Origin: Onthophagus taurus
Lineage: Eukaryota; Arthropoda; Insecta; Coleoptera; Scarabaeidae
Reading direction: 5' to 3'
NCBI RefSeq assembly: GCF_036711975.1
Contig: NC_091972.1
Location: forward strand, 15,443,001 to 15,507,000
DNA length: 64,000 nt
Part shown: in pieces, positions 33,695 to 46,644 of the stretch
Numbering within the stretch: the stretch's first letter is position 1
How the letters are laid out: every line of letters starts with the position of its first letter
Program-made: the position numbers and the translations under genes
The notes under the pieces: generated by a model
The model's database searches: none
The model's input: only the letters and a program-made list of their open reading frames with translations
Told to the model about the DNA's origin: nothing

Positions 33695-35803
33695 TTAATG
33701 ACTATCCATAAACTGCAACTCTGAAAGTAACATAAAATTATTTGGAATCGGTTTATGTTGAGGTGAGAGAACAGTGATTGTTTGTCGTTCCATATCCACG
33801 TTAGACCTTTAAAAAATCCCAATAAATATACATAATTGAATTTTACTAACATACACTAAAAACTTACACACAAATAAATCCAGCAACATGCGACTTAATC
33901 ATATCGTCATCATCCTTTTCTGCGAAACTAATGGTCAAGATATGATGTAACAATCCAGGGTTAGGAGTAACTTGGACTAATTTCGTCAAATGATCCTCGG
34001 CTTTCATCCCAAGTGGTAAACAAGAATCTGGTAACGCGGGAGCGCCGATTTTATAAATCTTAATTTCACTCCATTTCAAATCGAACGAATGGGGATACAA
34101 AGAATTTTTTGGTGACCCATAAAAGTATTCTCGTATGCGTTGATCGCGTGTTTCGGAGCGTGCACTTTTTGAACGTTCAACAACCTAGCAATTACAAGAA
34201 ATTAAAAAAATCTTAATGATTTCCCCGTTTTATATGACATACCCCACCACTTTTTGGTAAAAGAACAACTTTAACAAAATTAGGAATATCTCTAACCAAT
34301 TCATTATAAAGTCTTTCTTGATCTAATACTAAAATCACATCAACTTCAAATACTGTAGCAGCGTGTAAAAGAGATTTGTACCCTTCTCCTTTAATCCAAC
34401 CGCATGTGTTGATGATAACACCAGACATTTTTGCTAAATAAAAAGAGTAATCAAGCACAATTTTTTAAAATACAGTTAATCCTTGATATAACGGACCTTG
34501 TTAGAACATACATATTTAAATATAAATGTTAGCGCTCATAGATAGAATCCAACTTGGGTTATTCCCCAAGTTGCTCTATTCCATGTTTATACATAATCTT
34601 GGGGTATTCCCGGATTTATCTATATAATGTATAAATCAAGGATGGTAAAACTAGTTTTAATTATTACTCAGCCTAGAGTGTTGTTTATATTTATTGAACT
34701 AAAAGTAGAACTAACATTAGACCTAGAACTAGAAACATTCGGGTTTATCCAAACATTCATGGGCATAAAATCATTCATTTAAACAGTTTAAAGTGCAAAT
34801 TAAAAAATTTTCATATAATGAACACCCCTTCCCTATATTAATCCATTATATCAAGGTTTTACTGTATTATATTTGATCCAGTAACTCAATTTTGAACTGG
34901 TAACCACATATTCTTGATACCTCATCATTTCCTGATAACTTTATTTATAGATCTTTACAACTCTAGCTGTCTGAAGCAATTTTTGAATAAATATTTTTAA
35001 TGGATGATGCAGTTAATGATCGCCAAAATTGAGTTACAGTCTCACACAGTAAAGAATTTTGATTATAATTACTTTTTTTATTAACTTCAATTCTTTCTTT
35101 AACAGTCGTCGCTAATTGAGTTAAAATCATATTAAACAAAGCGGTATTTGCACTGGGCGTTTTGTTGCCAAAATGGTATACTAAAGGAGCTTCTTGGGAA
35201 AAACCCTCATCGATTGATGCAGGCCTTTCAATTAATAAAGCACCTAAACAGAAAATTAGACAGGATTACACAAGAAGAAAAAACACTTTACTTTTACAAT
35301 CAAATATTTTTACCAATTGTTCCTGGAATAGAAATTTGTCCTTGCCCTACATCTAAATCAACAAAAATAGGCCTCCGTGACATCCTGACTGCATAATTTA
35401 ACAAAATCCTACAAAGAGTACTTTTCCCCACATCCATAGGCCCAACAATCATAGTTGTGGGTCCTTTTTTATTGTCTTTTTCCGCATTTATTCTCATTTT
35501 CTCCAACGCAGCATGGCAATTTGTATAGATAACCATCGGAGTTTCTTTGGCCACATAATGAACATCTGTTTTACCTTTTAATTCCAAAACACATCCTTGC
35601 CAAGTAAACACCGCTACTTTAGCCCCTGAGGAGAACTCGTACGTCTTTCCCTTAACGAGTTCTGTGCCAAAGACTTCGGCCATCCCCGATTTTAAGATCA
35701 GGTACACTTTTTCATGTTTGGATTCTATTTCAAAACGAAGTTCGCTATCTGCTTCTAATTTACATTCTTGGACAACACTTTTCTTTTCACTTTCAGCTGC
35801 CAT
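33695..35803 (-). CDS. Clp1: Polyribonucleotide 5'-hydroxyl-kinase / pre-mRNA cleavage complex II protein CLP1 (complete, 5 exons)
   Basis: Exons 35314-35803, 35073-35243, 34243-34433, 33868-34184 and 33695-33806 join in phase with GT-AG introns to 426 aa (human CLP1 has 425). The N-terminal beta domain starts [20 protein letters not shown]. The kinase domain has the P-loop [20 protein letters not shown], then [60 protein letters not shown] and [11 protein letters not shown]. The C-terminal domain has [14 protein letters not shown] and ends FMDSH. CLP1 phosphorylates RNA 5' hydroxyls, works in the nucleus in mRNA 3'-end cleavage, and associates with the tRNA splicing endonuclease. The P-loop and DxD-type acidic stretch are intact, so the enzyme should be active. 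Intron 2 (34434-35072) contains a CTAGAACTA-type repeat. It is divergent from mitochondrial AlaRS, 424 bp between start codons. Confidence 0.97.
34690..34760. repeat. CTAGAACTA-type dispersed repeat inside CLP1 intron 2
   Basis: AACTAAAAGTAGAACTAACA, then ACCTAGAACTAGAAACATTC and GGGTTTATCC. It matches the block at 190-262 and, inverted, 57515-57575. No hammerhead-like motif was seen beside this copy. Confidence 0.55.
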
Positions 35804-36227
35804 CGTTTATTAGGTATAATAAAAAGATTTCGAAGTTAATTTTAAGTTTAAACATAACATAACCTCTAATGATTGTAATCGAAAGTGGTGTTTATTGGTT
35901 TATTGGTGTTTATAGAGGGCGCTAGTATTGATATAAATGTGGCGGAAAATTAAAAAATTAAATTGTTCATATTATTAAATTAAATTTTCCCCAAAATATT
36001 TTTGTAATATATATAGATTCTAACTCAATAATTTTCTAATTATTAGTTTTATAAACATTTATAAATAAATTATCTTTTTAGTTAATTTTTAAATTAATAG
36101 ATGGCGCTTAAATAATAACATAAATAATCACGGTGTGCATTGCGCAAATGTCAAATTTGTTAGTAACATGTGAGGTTATAAAATTGTGTTCCGGTAAAAA
36201 TTCAAATTCGAGAAGAAAAAATTCTCA
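35804..36227. promoter_or_regulatory. Shared upstream region of CLP1 and mitochondrial AlaRS (bidirectional promoter)
   Basis: Only 424 bp separate the start codons of two divergently transcribed housekeeping genes, and the stretch must hold both 5' UTRs and promoters. It is AT-rich, has no clear TATA pair, and contains a short repeated phrase (ATAAACATTTATAAATAAAT). Both products act on RNA or tRNA, so co-expression is plausible but is inferred from layout only. Confidence 0.6.
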
Positions 36228-39200
36228 ATGTTACCTCTAACGCAATATAAAACGTTGTTGTTTGACGGTCGTTTACCAAAAACGTACCGCTACGTGAGCA
36301 AATACCTAAACAAAGATAGGTTATCAAAAAATGTGCGGCAAAAATTTTTGGATTATTACATAAATGATAACAGCCACAATTTCGTACGATCTAGCCCCGT
36401 GGTACCGTTTTGTGATCCTACTGTGGCTTTTGTGAACGCTGGCATGAATCAAGTAAGTGTCATAAATTTAAACTTTGAGTTTTGATACCTAATTCAAATT
36501 GCAATTTTCAGTTTAAAGGTATTTTACTTGGACAACAAATACCTATACATAAAAAAGTGGCCAATAGTCAGAAATGTGTGAGAGTTGGGGGCAAACACAA
36601 TGATTTAAATATTGTTGGAACAGATGGATACCATCATACATTTTTTGAAATGCTGGGTAGTTGGTCTTTTGGGGCTTATTATAAGGTTACTGTCATATTA
36701 TTTCTCAAATCAAATTGAAAATATGAATTATTTTTTAGAAAAAAGCATGTGAATTAGCTTGGAAATTATTGACTGACATTTTCAAAATTAATAAGAATAT
36801 GCTTTATGTCACTTATTTTAAAGGTAATCCTCGTTTACATTTAGAACCTGATTTGGAATGTAAAGAAATTTGGAAATCTTTAGGGTAAGAAATGATTTTC
36901 GAAGGGAAAATTAAATAATTTAATTTTTGTGCAATATAATAGAGTGTCAAAGATTTCTTATAACTTTTATGTCTTTATTAGTATACCAGAAGATCGAATA
37001 TTACCATTTGGTATGGATGATAATTTTTGGGAAATGGGAGCTATTGGACCTTGTGGTCCATGTACCGAGATTCATGTAGATATGAGAGGACCTACAAATA
37101 GAGCAAAATTTGTTAATAAAGGTTTACATGATCTACAAGAAATTTGGAACATTGTGTTTATAGAATATAAAAGGTATAAACAAATTTAAGTTTTATACCT
37201 TCTTGTTATCATTTTTTAATTTATTTTTTAATAAAGAAATGAAAATGGTGTGATAGAAAAGCTACCATTAGCACACATTGATACTGGGATGGGTTTTGAG
37301 CGACTTTGTGCAATTTTACAAGGAAAAACTAGCAATTATGATACTGATTTATTTGCACCGATTTTTAATGTAATCCCAAAGGTAACTATTATAAAATAAT
37401 ACCTAATTACCATCCTCCTAATAAACTATCTAGGGCAGGATTTCCAAACTAGGGAGCCACATCTTATTGTTTCATGTAATATTTTTGATTTCATGAAGAA
37501 AAGAAATTAGGGACTGAAATAGTTTTACCGCCACGTTTTTTGTTACATCCTTTTTTTGTAAAGCTTTATTTATCCTATTTATAGTAGACACAACATCATT
37601 CCATACTTCCTTAAGGATTCAATATTTTTCATTTTTTTTGCGTAACATTTAGTGCTTAATTTTTGTTTAATATGGCTGACTTTCACTTTCTGCGATTGAT
37701 TTTAAAGCATTTAAGTTGTTTTTGTAGTCGCTATACAAAGCGTTTATTGTATCTGCGCGACCAGATCAACTAGTCTCAGAAAGACATTTAACAACCTGTT
37801 TATCTGGCTCTAAAAAGTCTTATATTGTACTCCACTTATAGTTTCAAGCCAAAAAAATTGTATACATTTCTAATAATAATAATGTTTATTGCCTCAAAAA
37901 CAAATATTTACATAAATATATACATTCATAACAAATATAGACATCAAGGCAAACGGATCAATTTATCTCAATAAGCGATATCTTCCAAGAGACCCAACTG
38001 GTAACAGCGTATATGTAATTTTAAATAAATAATCATGGCTACCAAAAAAAGTAACGGATCGACAGTCAGTTACTACAAGGAAGGAAATAGCCACACAAAA
38101 AAGTGCAGTAAAAGATAGATGAAAGGCAGACTAGAGAACAAAACAAACATGTATAGGTCAAGAAGAAGATAGTTGAAGAGATAGCAGATGGCGCCTCAAG
38201 GCATTTTTAAAACTTATTAAACTAGCTGCATTGCGGACGACGGCAGGCAAATCGTTCCACAACCCAATCGACTGCACTGTAAAAAATCTGTGGTAGATTT
38301 TAGCACTATGGACTGGAAACATGAGTGTAGAGTCCGACATTGACCGAGTGTTGGAGTCATGTGATGCTAAAAAGTGAAAGGCATCAGACAAATAAGCAGG
38401 AGTGCGGGCATGGACAATTTTGTACAACATAGTAAGCATACGAAATGATCTACGACTCTGGCAAGTCATCATCAGTAATGTGCTGAAACTTTCCTGAATC
38501 AAGAATGTACCATATACAATTGTTCTGAAGTCTTTCCAATTTACTCCGAAGAGATACGCAGCATCGGCATAATAAATGTGTGGGAAAATGAGAGAATAAC
38601 AAAGATTACGACGTACAATGTATGGAAACAAAAGTAGACCCTTTTACAGACTCCCTGAATGGACTCCCTGGCCTTGTGGCCACCAAGACATCGCCGAATC
38701 CATTACCACACCAAGATTTTTGACCGTATTAGAAAACGGAATAACGGTGTCGCCAAGTCTCAGTTGAAGGAATTAAATTGTGCCAGCAAGGGGCGAGTGC
38801 CAAATTCAATGACTTGCGTTAACCTGGATTCAGGTTAAGTCCATGTCGTTTAGATAAGTCAAGCACGCTAGAGAGATCGTTGTTAAGATGCAACAACGCA
38901 TCTGGGAGGTTGTTAACAGTTGATGAAATATAAAGTTGAGGGTGATCTGCATATAAATGATAGTCACACGAGATACCATCACTAATACTATTTATGAAAA
39001 TTGAGAAGAGCAAAGGACCCAGCACACTGCACTGGGGAACTCCACATTTGATGTCGACAGGAGAAGAGAGTACAGATTTCACGCGGACACGTAAAGACCG
39101 ATAGGAAAGGTAGGATTTGGAACCAAGATACACAAAAAGAGGTAAAACCAATAACAGAAAGCCTAGTTAACAGAATGACCATGGTCCACAGAATCAAAGG

Positions 39201-42200
39201 CTTTACTAAAATCAAGTAACACTAGCAAGGTAACAACAAGCTTATCACAAGCAGATCTAATATCATCGGTGATCTTAATCAGTGCTGTAGTAGTACCATG
39301 CCCTTCACGAAAACCAGACTTGTTAATCAGATTAAACTCCTCAAGATATTCCTGAATCTGTAAATAGGCTAAACGTTCAATAGCTTTTAACAACGTAGAT
39401 AGAATAGAAATGGGTCGAAAGTCACCAACATGGGAGAACAGTTGAAAATATGTGTTAGGGGAGTAATAATTATATCCAGAATGGATAAGAGGAATCTGAG
39501 TCCAATACCATCTGCTCCGACACTAGTGAACTTGGAGTAAGTTAAAGCATTCCGGACCTCAGCATCTGTAGTCAAGCTGAATAAAAAGGAAAGCACGTTA
39601 GTAGATGCCAGGATTTCATTTCATTCTAGAGCAACAGCATCAAGAGTGGGTAGATCTGTGGGAGACTCTATAACACCAAATCTTGCAACGATGATGTTCC
39701 CGATTGGCAGCAGAAGGGCTACGTTTGAACAATAACTTAGCATGGTTGCGCTCCCGCATGAGGCACCTAATCTCATCATTCAGCCAAGGAGACGGCATGT
39801 GTCTAGCTCTCCGCCGCCTGTCTGGAGCATCCTTGTCATAGAGGTCAAGAACCTTGGAATTAAAGTACTCCACCTTAACATGTTTGTCAGGCAATCGGTA
39901 AAGCGGCTGCCAATCAATTTCGCTCGCATCAGAATCTCCCATCAGAATTTCTGAATAAATTGGAAAAAATCAGTTACTTCTATATTACAATGAATTGCGT
40001 GCACATCAACTAAGTTTATGTATACGCCCCACATGGTGCAATGTTCTTTCAATTTTGTTGGTAAGCCAGAATATTGACTTGCTGTATTTAACGCATTCTC
40101 GTAACTTTGACCTCGGCAATTTTTAGTGTTAATATCATATTCCTTGAGGAATTCCAACAGTCTTAACTCGCATGAAACGATGGTAAGCAATAAAATATGG
40201 AACAAAAAATATAAATAGGCACTCAGATTCCTAAGGCATTAAATCTGCCCCCGTGACGCGACTCAATCTTATCGGGCTACTTTTTAACTTTTTTTTTATT
40301 TGGCTAAAATTTATTCAAATTTTAATAGTAAATGTTTTATTTATAATTTCGAAATGTCCTCGAGCTGTTTATTAACTTCGAGAGGATCTTCGAGTCAACC
40401 ATGAGATGATGTGGTTAGATTCTGCTGTTATATGATTTTTTGTAGGTGGGCCATACAGGAAGAGGTACTAAACGTTGACCTTCTCATAAACATTGTGTTT
40501 ACGGAAGAAGCAACATTTACTCAAAACGGAATTCTTAATATCCATAATGCGCACATTTTGAGTGATGACAATCTCCATGCAATACTAGTGCATCAGTGGC
40601 TATCAGTGTTAATGTATAGTCCGCAGTTATAGGTGACCAGTTATTAGGGCCATTTTTTTTTTTAATTCCAAATAGATTGACAGCCGATGCTTCCATATTT
40701 TTTGACAAAATGAGCTTACTGAGGTATTTGGTGAATTACCTCTGCAAATGCTTGCAAACCTTTGCACGATGGAGCACCAGCACATTATACACGTGCAACT
40801 CGAGCATACTTAGATGACAGATTTGATAATAATTGGATTGGCCATGGTCCTGTTATGTGGCCACCTAGTTTACCATTTTTAAATCCGTTAGATTTTTGGT
40901 TTAGATGACATTCAAAACAAATAGTTTATTCTGATGAAGTTTAAAATGTGCAGGATTTGAAAAATACAATTAGTAACGTATTGATAGTAGTAAAACAAAT
41001 GTTAATCATACAATTACTACATCTAAATCGTTACAACTAATGATGTTAAGAAAAGGTCAACTTATGAAACTAAAACTTGGAATATCTCGAAAATGAACCA
41101 TTTTCGGACCTATCTTTATAAGACTTTTTTGTTTATTTTCGACCAGAGAATACGCTCTTGAGGTATTGTACAATCGTTGCGGGACACCTGTATATGATAG
41201 ACTATAATTATTACCAATTTCACCAGTACAGTAGTACGTGAGGGCGAACTAATCCGCGAAATAAAAATCCAACCTGGATTGAGGCAGAATTGTGGCCTGG
41301 CCCCTTTAATATTCCTAATTACCTATAATGCACTGGATGATGAGAGGAACAATAAGTAATATATCAGGTATAAATTGAAAAGGTTTAGCAAAATTGGAAG
41401 ATTGCAGACGACATGTTACAAAAAAACAAATACAATACAAACTAGGAAAATTGAAGGAGTTAGCAAATAACATTGGTCTCCATATAAATCCACAATAAAC
41501 AAAATTACTTAGGACCACTTTTACCATTTCTTAACAGATTTATCAGATAGATAAATCTAGCTCTTAGCCAATGAGAGGCTTTAGAACAGCTGTATGACCC
41601 CAACCCAACGCAACTATCTTCTAGATAGTTTATCAGGAGGATGATAAAAATGGGCCTTACCAAAGAAGGTAATAAAGGAGATGAGATAAGAACTGATAGG
41701 ACAAGAAAATTAATAAAGAAGGTGGAAACAATAATTAAAGCAAAAAAAAATAAGGGTGGTGTACTTTACGAAGGTCACAAAACAATATAACAAGACAATA
41801 CCTTGAATATTTGATAAAGGAGGACGAGGAAACCAAAGAACACAAAACTTAAATAGAAGAATAAACAAATACAACAAACTAATAAAGGAACTGCCTGATA
41901 GATGCTAGGAGGATAGACGTCACCAGATGCTAAAAAACTTAAATACAGGCAAATAGGGTTGGCAATCTTAGGGATAAAATACTACTTCTGGTTATACAGG
42001 TGATTCAAGAAACCGTTGACAGACTTCTAAGGCAGGTAATACATGAAAAATTAAGATGAATAGTCTTAATATACATGAGCTCCCTTAGGTTATCAATCCT
42101 CTTTGATTGATAACAAATATTCATACCTCATAGGAGATTAAGGATAGCATAGTTGAATTGGTAGAATATCTATGTAGGCATACATTTTTATTCTTCCATC

Positions 42201-44914
42201 AACCTTGCCTTATGCAATTCTAGTTAGGATCCATGCATCGATATTTTCCAGTTTCTCATTGACAACACATTGCAACATTTATTTGATTAAGTCTTCAGAT
42301 ATAAACATGTCATAAATTAATTTATCTAATCTCATAAAATCTAGCTATCTTTTCGAATCGCCAAAGTTCGTGCCTCACTTCATCCTCTTGCTATTAAAAT
42401 AACATTGCAAACCTGATTCATTTTAAGTAATTAAGATTTAAATTATTTTCTAGATATGTAAAGACATTCCATCATATAATAGTGTTTTTGGAGAAAAAGA
42501 TTGGAATAATTTACATACAAATTACCGAATTTTAGCAGATCATACTCGCATGTTAACTGTGTGTTTGTCGGATGGAATGATCCCAGAAGCTAAGTAAGAG
42601 GTGCACTTTAATATTTCCACAACTTTTTATACTATAAAATAATTGCTTGTTTATTTAGCCAGAAATTGCGAAGAATTATGCGCAAAGCTTTCTACATAAG
42701 CGATTCCGTTTTTAAACAAGAATACGGATTAGTTAAAGAATTATCGAATTTTGTCGTCGAAATATTAGGCGGTGCTTATCCCGAATTAGAAAGAAATATT
42801 AGTTACGTACATCAAATATTAGATTACGAAGAGAATCTTTATCGGTATTTAAGATCGTCCTCGACGTCAGAATGGAAAATAATATTGGAAAGTGAACCGA
42901 ATTTAAATGAATTGGACATTTTGGAAATGCCGGGTCTTTTGGGCGCTTACAAAAACATTCGGGGGTGCAACTTACAAGAAATAACCCCAGAATACGGATA
43001 TAAACTTTATGATACATTTGGGTTAGATGAAGATTCTATAATTAAATTAGCAATCGGGTTGCAATTACCTATAGATGTAGATAGATTTAAAATAGCTTTA
43101 GAAACGTCCAAACAAAAAACGAACCAACAAAACCCCGATTCAAGAACAAATAATCTTTTAGAAAAACTTGAAAAACTCCAAGCAACCCCGACCGATGATA
43201 AATTCAAATATCGTTATGGAAAAATCGATCAAAATTACATTTTCCACGGTATTGAAGCAAAAATTTTATTTATTATAAAAGACGGCGTTTTAACCAATGA
43301 TATTTCCCCAAACCAAGACTGCACGCTCATTTTCGATCGAACGACTCTTTACTGTGAAAGTGGTGGCCAATTGAGCGACTCGGGTTACGCTATTTACAAA
43401 GACGGTGTTTTTGAAATTAACGAGTTAGAAAATATAAACGGAATCATTCTTCATAAAGGCAAATTCAAAGGGACACAAAATCTTTCAGTCGGCGAATTTT
43501 TAAAACTCAACGTCGACGAGGATAAGCGATTAAAACATATGAGAAACCATACCGCAACGCATTTATTGAATTCCGTTTTGAAAAAAGTAAAAGGGGCGAC
43601 ATGTCAGAAGTCAAGTAAAGTTTCAGAGAAATGTTTAAGTTTTGACGTGGGTGTTTTTGGTGATAAAATATCTGCTGTCGACATTAAAAACGTTGAAAAG
43701 ATAATTGGTGATGTTATACGTGAAGGTGTTCCTGTTAAAACTAGTGAGGTTGACAGCTTAGAGTTATTAACGCATGATAATATTACTATGGTTCCTGGGG
43801 AAGTTTATCCTGAAGCTGGAATTAGATTGGTTGAGATTGATGGAAGTAATATTACTTCAAGGTGATTTTGTTCAACATTTACATTTATTTTAAGTTACAA
43901 ATAACTTCAATTTTGCATCTCTCGTTTTAGAGAACCTTGTTGCGGTACACACGTTTTAAACACATCAGACATAATCGATTTTTGCGTAACAGGCTGTAAA
44001 TCTCTTGGTAGGAGTACAGCATCCATTCAAGCTGTAACCGGTTACCGAGCCAAAATCGTCCGCGAAAATGGCGTTCAAATTGTCGACGATATAAACACTT
44101 TAAAGAAAAACATAAATAACAATAGCGACAAGGTAAAAAATTAATTTTTAAAAAGTAGTTTAACATGTAGTAGTTATAAAAAAACGTTTGAAACTTGAAT
44201 ACGTATTGTAACTAAAGCAGGGAGTTTTAGCCGGAATTATTTAATAATAAATTGGCTCATTTAAAAAGTCTTTTAAACGTTCATCCAATGGATGAGGATG
44301 CAATTCCGTTTATAATTAAATTGTATGGATTAGAGGAGTTGGAGAATTTGAATAAAAGAGTTAAATCTGCCACAAAGGATGCATTAAAGTAAGTTATTAT
44401 CTTACATCTTGCTAATTATTTTCAAAAATTAATTCAACATTAAAGGGAAATCGTCGAAATGGAAATGAAAAACGCTTTAGAATTAAATTTAATGAAATCG
44501 AAATCCGATAAACATTTCATCGTTCATTATTTACGATCGTCGACGATGTTAGAATCAATTCCTTTGCAAAAAGCTACTAAAATCTGCTCAAACACGCCAG
44601 TATTGGTTATTTCATATACAGATAGCACCGTTAAAGCTAGATGCTGTGTTCCAGAAGTATGTCTTTTTTATAATATTTTAATTATAACTTTATAATTTTT
44701 TTTAATTCAGACCTTCCAATCTCAAGTTTTTAATGCTCAAACATGGTTGAGTACTGTAAGCATGGTTTTTAAGAGTGTTGCTCAACCGCCCAAAGGACAA
44801 GACCCAAGAAATGTGTGCAATATGAAACCCAAGCATGTTAATATCCGCGAATGGGATACTTTGCTTAAAGAAGGAATAAATGTTGCGACCTCGTTTGCTG
44901 AAGCCAAGCTTTAA
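36228..44914 (+). CDS. AARS2: Alanyl-tRNA synthetase, mitochondrial (complete, 11 exons)
   Basis: Exons: 36228-36452, 36512-36685, 36739-36884, 36982-37173, 37237-37381, 42454-42593, 42659-43861, 43931-44132, 44231-44388, 44446-44656, 44711-44914. They total 3000 nt (999 aa), all with GT-AG borders and consistent phase. The class II catalytic core has [55 protein letters not shown] (motif 2 region), [19 protein letters not shown] and [11 protein letters not shown] (motif 3). The tRNA-recognition domain has [20 protein letters not shown] and RRIMRKAF. The editing domain has the zinc ligands HTATH (in [10 protein letters not shown]) and C-x3-H (CCGTH), so mischarged Ser/Gly-tRNA clearing is probably retained. 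It resembles the mitochondrial rather than the cytosolic enzyme in the core and in the shortened C-terminal domain. A transit peptide is expected but not obvious in the first 20 residues ([20 protein letters not shown]). Intron 5 (5 kb) is full of transposons. Confidence 0.96.
37869..39942 (-). pseudogene. Degenerate CR1/Jockey-type LINE in AlaRS intron 5
   Basis: From 39942 down to 38158 the minus strand gives the linker before RT ([20 protein letters not shown]), RT blocks split over frames ([70 protein letters not shown]) and the C-terminal segment ([33 protein letters not shown]). The catalytic motif is YADH instead of YADD and several frames are broken, so it is inactive. The 3' end has an (ATT)n-like tail near 37869-37880. 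It lies antisense to the host gene. Confidence 0.85.
39942..40205 (-). pseudogene. hAT (ZMYM1-like) transposase fragment
   Basis: An 87-residue frame reads [40 protein letters not shown], and [19 protein letters not shown]. This matches the region after the first catalytic acid in ZMYM1-type hAT transposases (CRGQSYDNAxNMxGxYxGLQ...). It stops exactly at the LINE 5' end, so the LINE probably inserted into or next to it. Confidence 0.65.
40448..41180 (+). pseudogene. Tc1/mariner-like (DUF4817-class) transposase, degenerate, with right end
   Basis: Frame pieces: [38 protein letters not shown] (first catalytic acid region), then about 40765-40920: [43 protein letters not shown]. This is the DDE domain of an insect Tc1/mariner-like transposon. 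The sequence ends in GCGGGACACCTGTAT (about 41179-41193), resembling a terminal inverted repeat (CACCCTGTAT type). Stops and a missing centre show it is dead. It lies in AlaRS intron 5. Confidence 0.7.
41512..41656. mobile_element. PIF/Harbinger-like MITE (family of MITE B), TTA duplication
   Basis: Termini GGACCACTTTTACCATTTCT and (inverted) GGCCCATTTTTATCATCCTC, flanked by TTA at 41509-41511 and 41657-41659. Internal similarity to MITE A/B includes GATTTATC and AGCCAATGAGAGG. 145 bp, non-coding. Confidence 0.75.
41997..42100. mobile_element. Single arm of the TA fold-back MITE seen at 61209
   Basis: ACAGGTGATTCAAGAAACCG, TTGACAGACTTCTAAGGCAGGTAATACATG, and AGTCTTAATATACATG match the left end of 61209-61770. 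The inner region and right arm are absent. Confidence 0.65.
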
Positions 44915-45959
44915 AAAAGAATATTATGTGAAATTTATTTGTCATTATTGCTTCGTTTGTACATTTTTATGACTTTTGTTGAAATGTTTGAGTATATTTA
45001 CTTATAAAAATATGCATTTTCACATTATATATGCAATTTATATGTTTAACCGCCTGTTTACCTCTTTATAGTATAAGTATATAACTTAGTTGAAGATCTG
45101 CCAGAGTCATAGATCCATTTGGGATTCTATCTATTTATAAGCGCTTATACGTTGGGTAAGGACGTTTTAGCGCTAAAGTGTATTCAATTGTATTCAAGTC
45201 AAGAGGTTGTACTTCATATTGCGTGATAATGTGTTTTGAAGCTTCTAAGAAGAACGAGTACCATCAAACCGGATTATCTGAGACAATTTACAATGCTTAA
45301 TACAAATGAAATTTCTTTTAGTATGTATATGCGATAAATTTTACCAAAAAGCATACTGTAATGGAAAAACTATCCTTGAAGAGAACGAGATAGATCTATA
45401 TCGCAAACATATGTACCAAATGAGGAGAGTGTGGTGTCTGATATTGATAATAATTTTGATGGCATAAAGAAATGATTTGATGCCATAATACAGAGTGACG
45501 CAGCAAGTCTTGTAGACCAGGCAACTATTTTGACTAACCTTAAAGAAGGAATTTTTGTAAAAGTTCTAACCGCTGCTCAAACGATATATATAGTTGTAAA
45601 TCATCTGCTTATGTATATTTTGCATGGCGCAACCCAGATTGAAGTTGCTGCCTGCTATTGCAAATCTCCACGACCTGAGTCAAATAACTTTGAATTAACA
45701 ACTCGAATTCACTCCCAATTCCCAAGTACTCTAAATCTGAACAAAATACTTCACGACCACCTATCAAAAGTTCTACTAAAATCTAACAATTCCAAAGCTT
45801 AATTCAACTTTAAATCCTGAGCATTACAGATGAGTGATTTGAGTACTAGTCAGCAGTATTCGCGAAAACTAATTAAAATGCCGAATTTGACAATCAATAG
45901 CGAATTGACCCCCATTTCTCCAAGAAGTCAGCTATAAGTACCAAATATCTTTTACAAAC
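44915..45959. other. 3' flank of AlaRS and non-coding DNA
   Basis: The first 100 bp should hold the AlaRS 3' UTR. No further gene is supported. A 90-codon frame (45530-45802) has no recognised family. It may be part of the LINE debris starting around 45960. Confidence 0.3.
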
Positions 45960-46470
45960 CGACTTTCAAGCGGGGCGAAAAACGAAAGTGATCCTCTCCA
46001 CCCAAATACTACTCGTTTCTTGCAGCATCGGTGCCGTTATAAACCTACTCTCGATAGTAGGGCTGTTACCTTTACCTTCGATCAAATAGAAAAATTGACT
46101 ATTCACGCAACTTTATACCCTTCTAGCGAATTACAACACCAACTGGTAAATATTTAACAATACTTTAGGAGTTGATACTCTTATTTTTCTTAACTCGAAG
46201 GCTGATGTTGAGACAACCATCATAAGCATAACCCAAGCTATCCAACAAGCTACATGGGCTGCAACCCCGACGGCAAAATGCACAGATGGACTAAATATTG
46301 CTGTGAGACCTTGACGTTGGTAGGAAAGCTTAATTCTGGATATAAAGTGGTTTAATGAATAGCTCAAAAAGATGGCTGATAAGGGAGTACGTGCTAGTAT
46401 TGGAGCCAATAAATACTAAACTCCGAGCCTCTATGGCTGTTAAACCGGCAAGTCTTGTTCAGAGAGGACT
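45960..46470 (+). pseudogene. Possible LINE fragment (endonuclease-RT linker)
   Basis: A plus-strand frame near 46190-46320 reads SKADVETTIISITQAIQQAT and WAATPTAK, similar to the linker between endonuclease and RT in Jockey-group LINEs (S-x-x-D-x-...-I-...-A-x-W...). The match is weak and the rest is frame-broken. Confidence 0.35.
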
Positions 46471-46644
46471 GGGCGAAAGACGAGTGTTCGGTGCCTTAAA
46501 TCTGGGCTACTACGGTTATCCCAATAGAAGAATCCCTGGTCATAGATTGTAAGTTAGGCATAGGGCCAACCACTATATCGTAAAATTCTACTTAGTCGTT
46601 ACAAAAGGAAGCTAAGGAAGGCGTTACACGCAAAAAAATTGATT

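Noticed and set aside
36228..44914. Possibility that this is the cytosolic alanyl-tRNA synthetase
   Set aside because: The catalytic core wording ([21 protein letters not shown]) and the diverged C-terminal domain without the glycine-rich stretch fit the mitochondrial paralogue.
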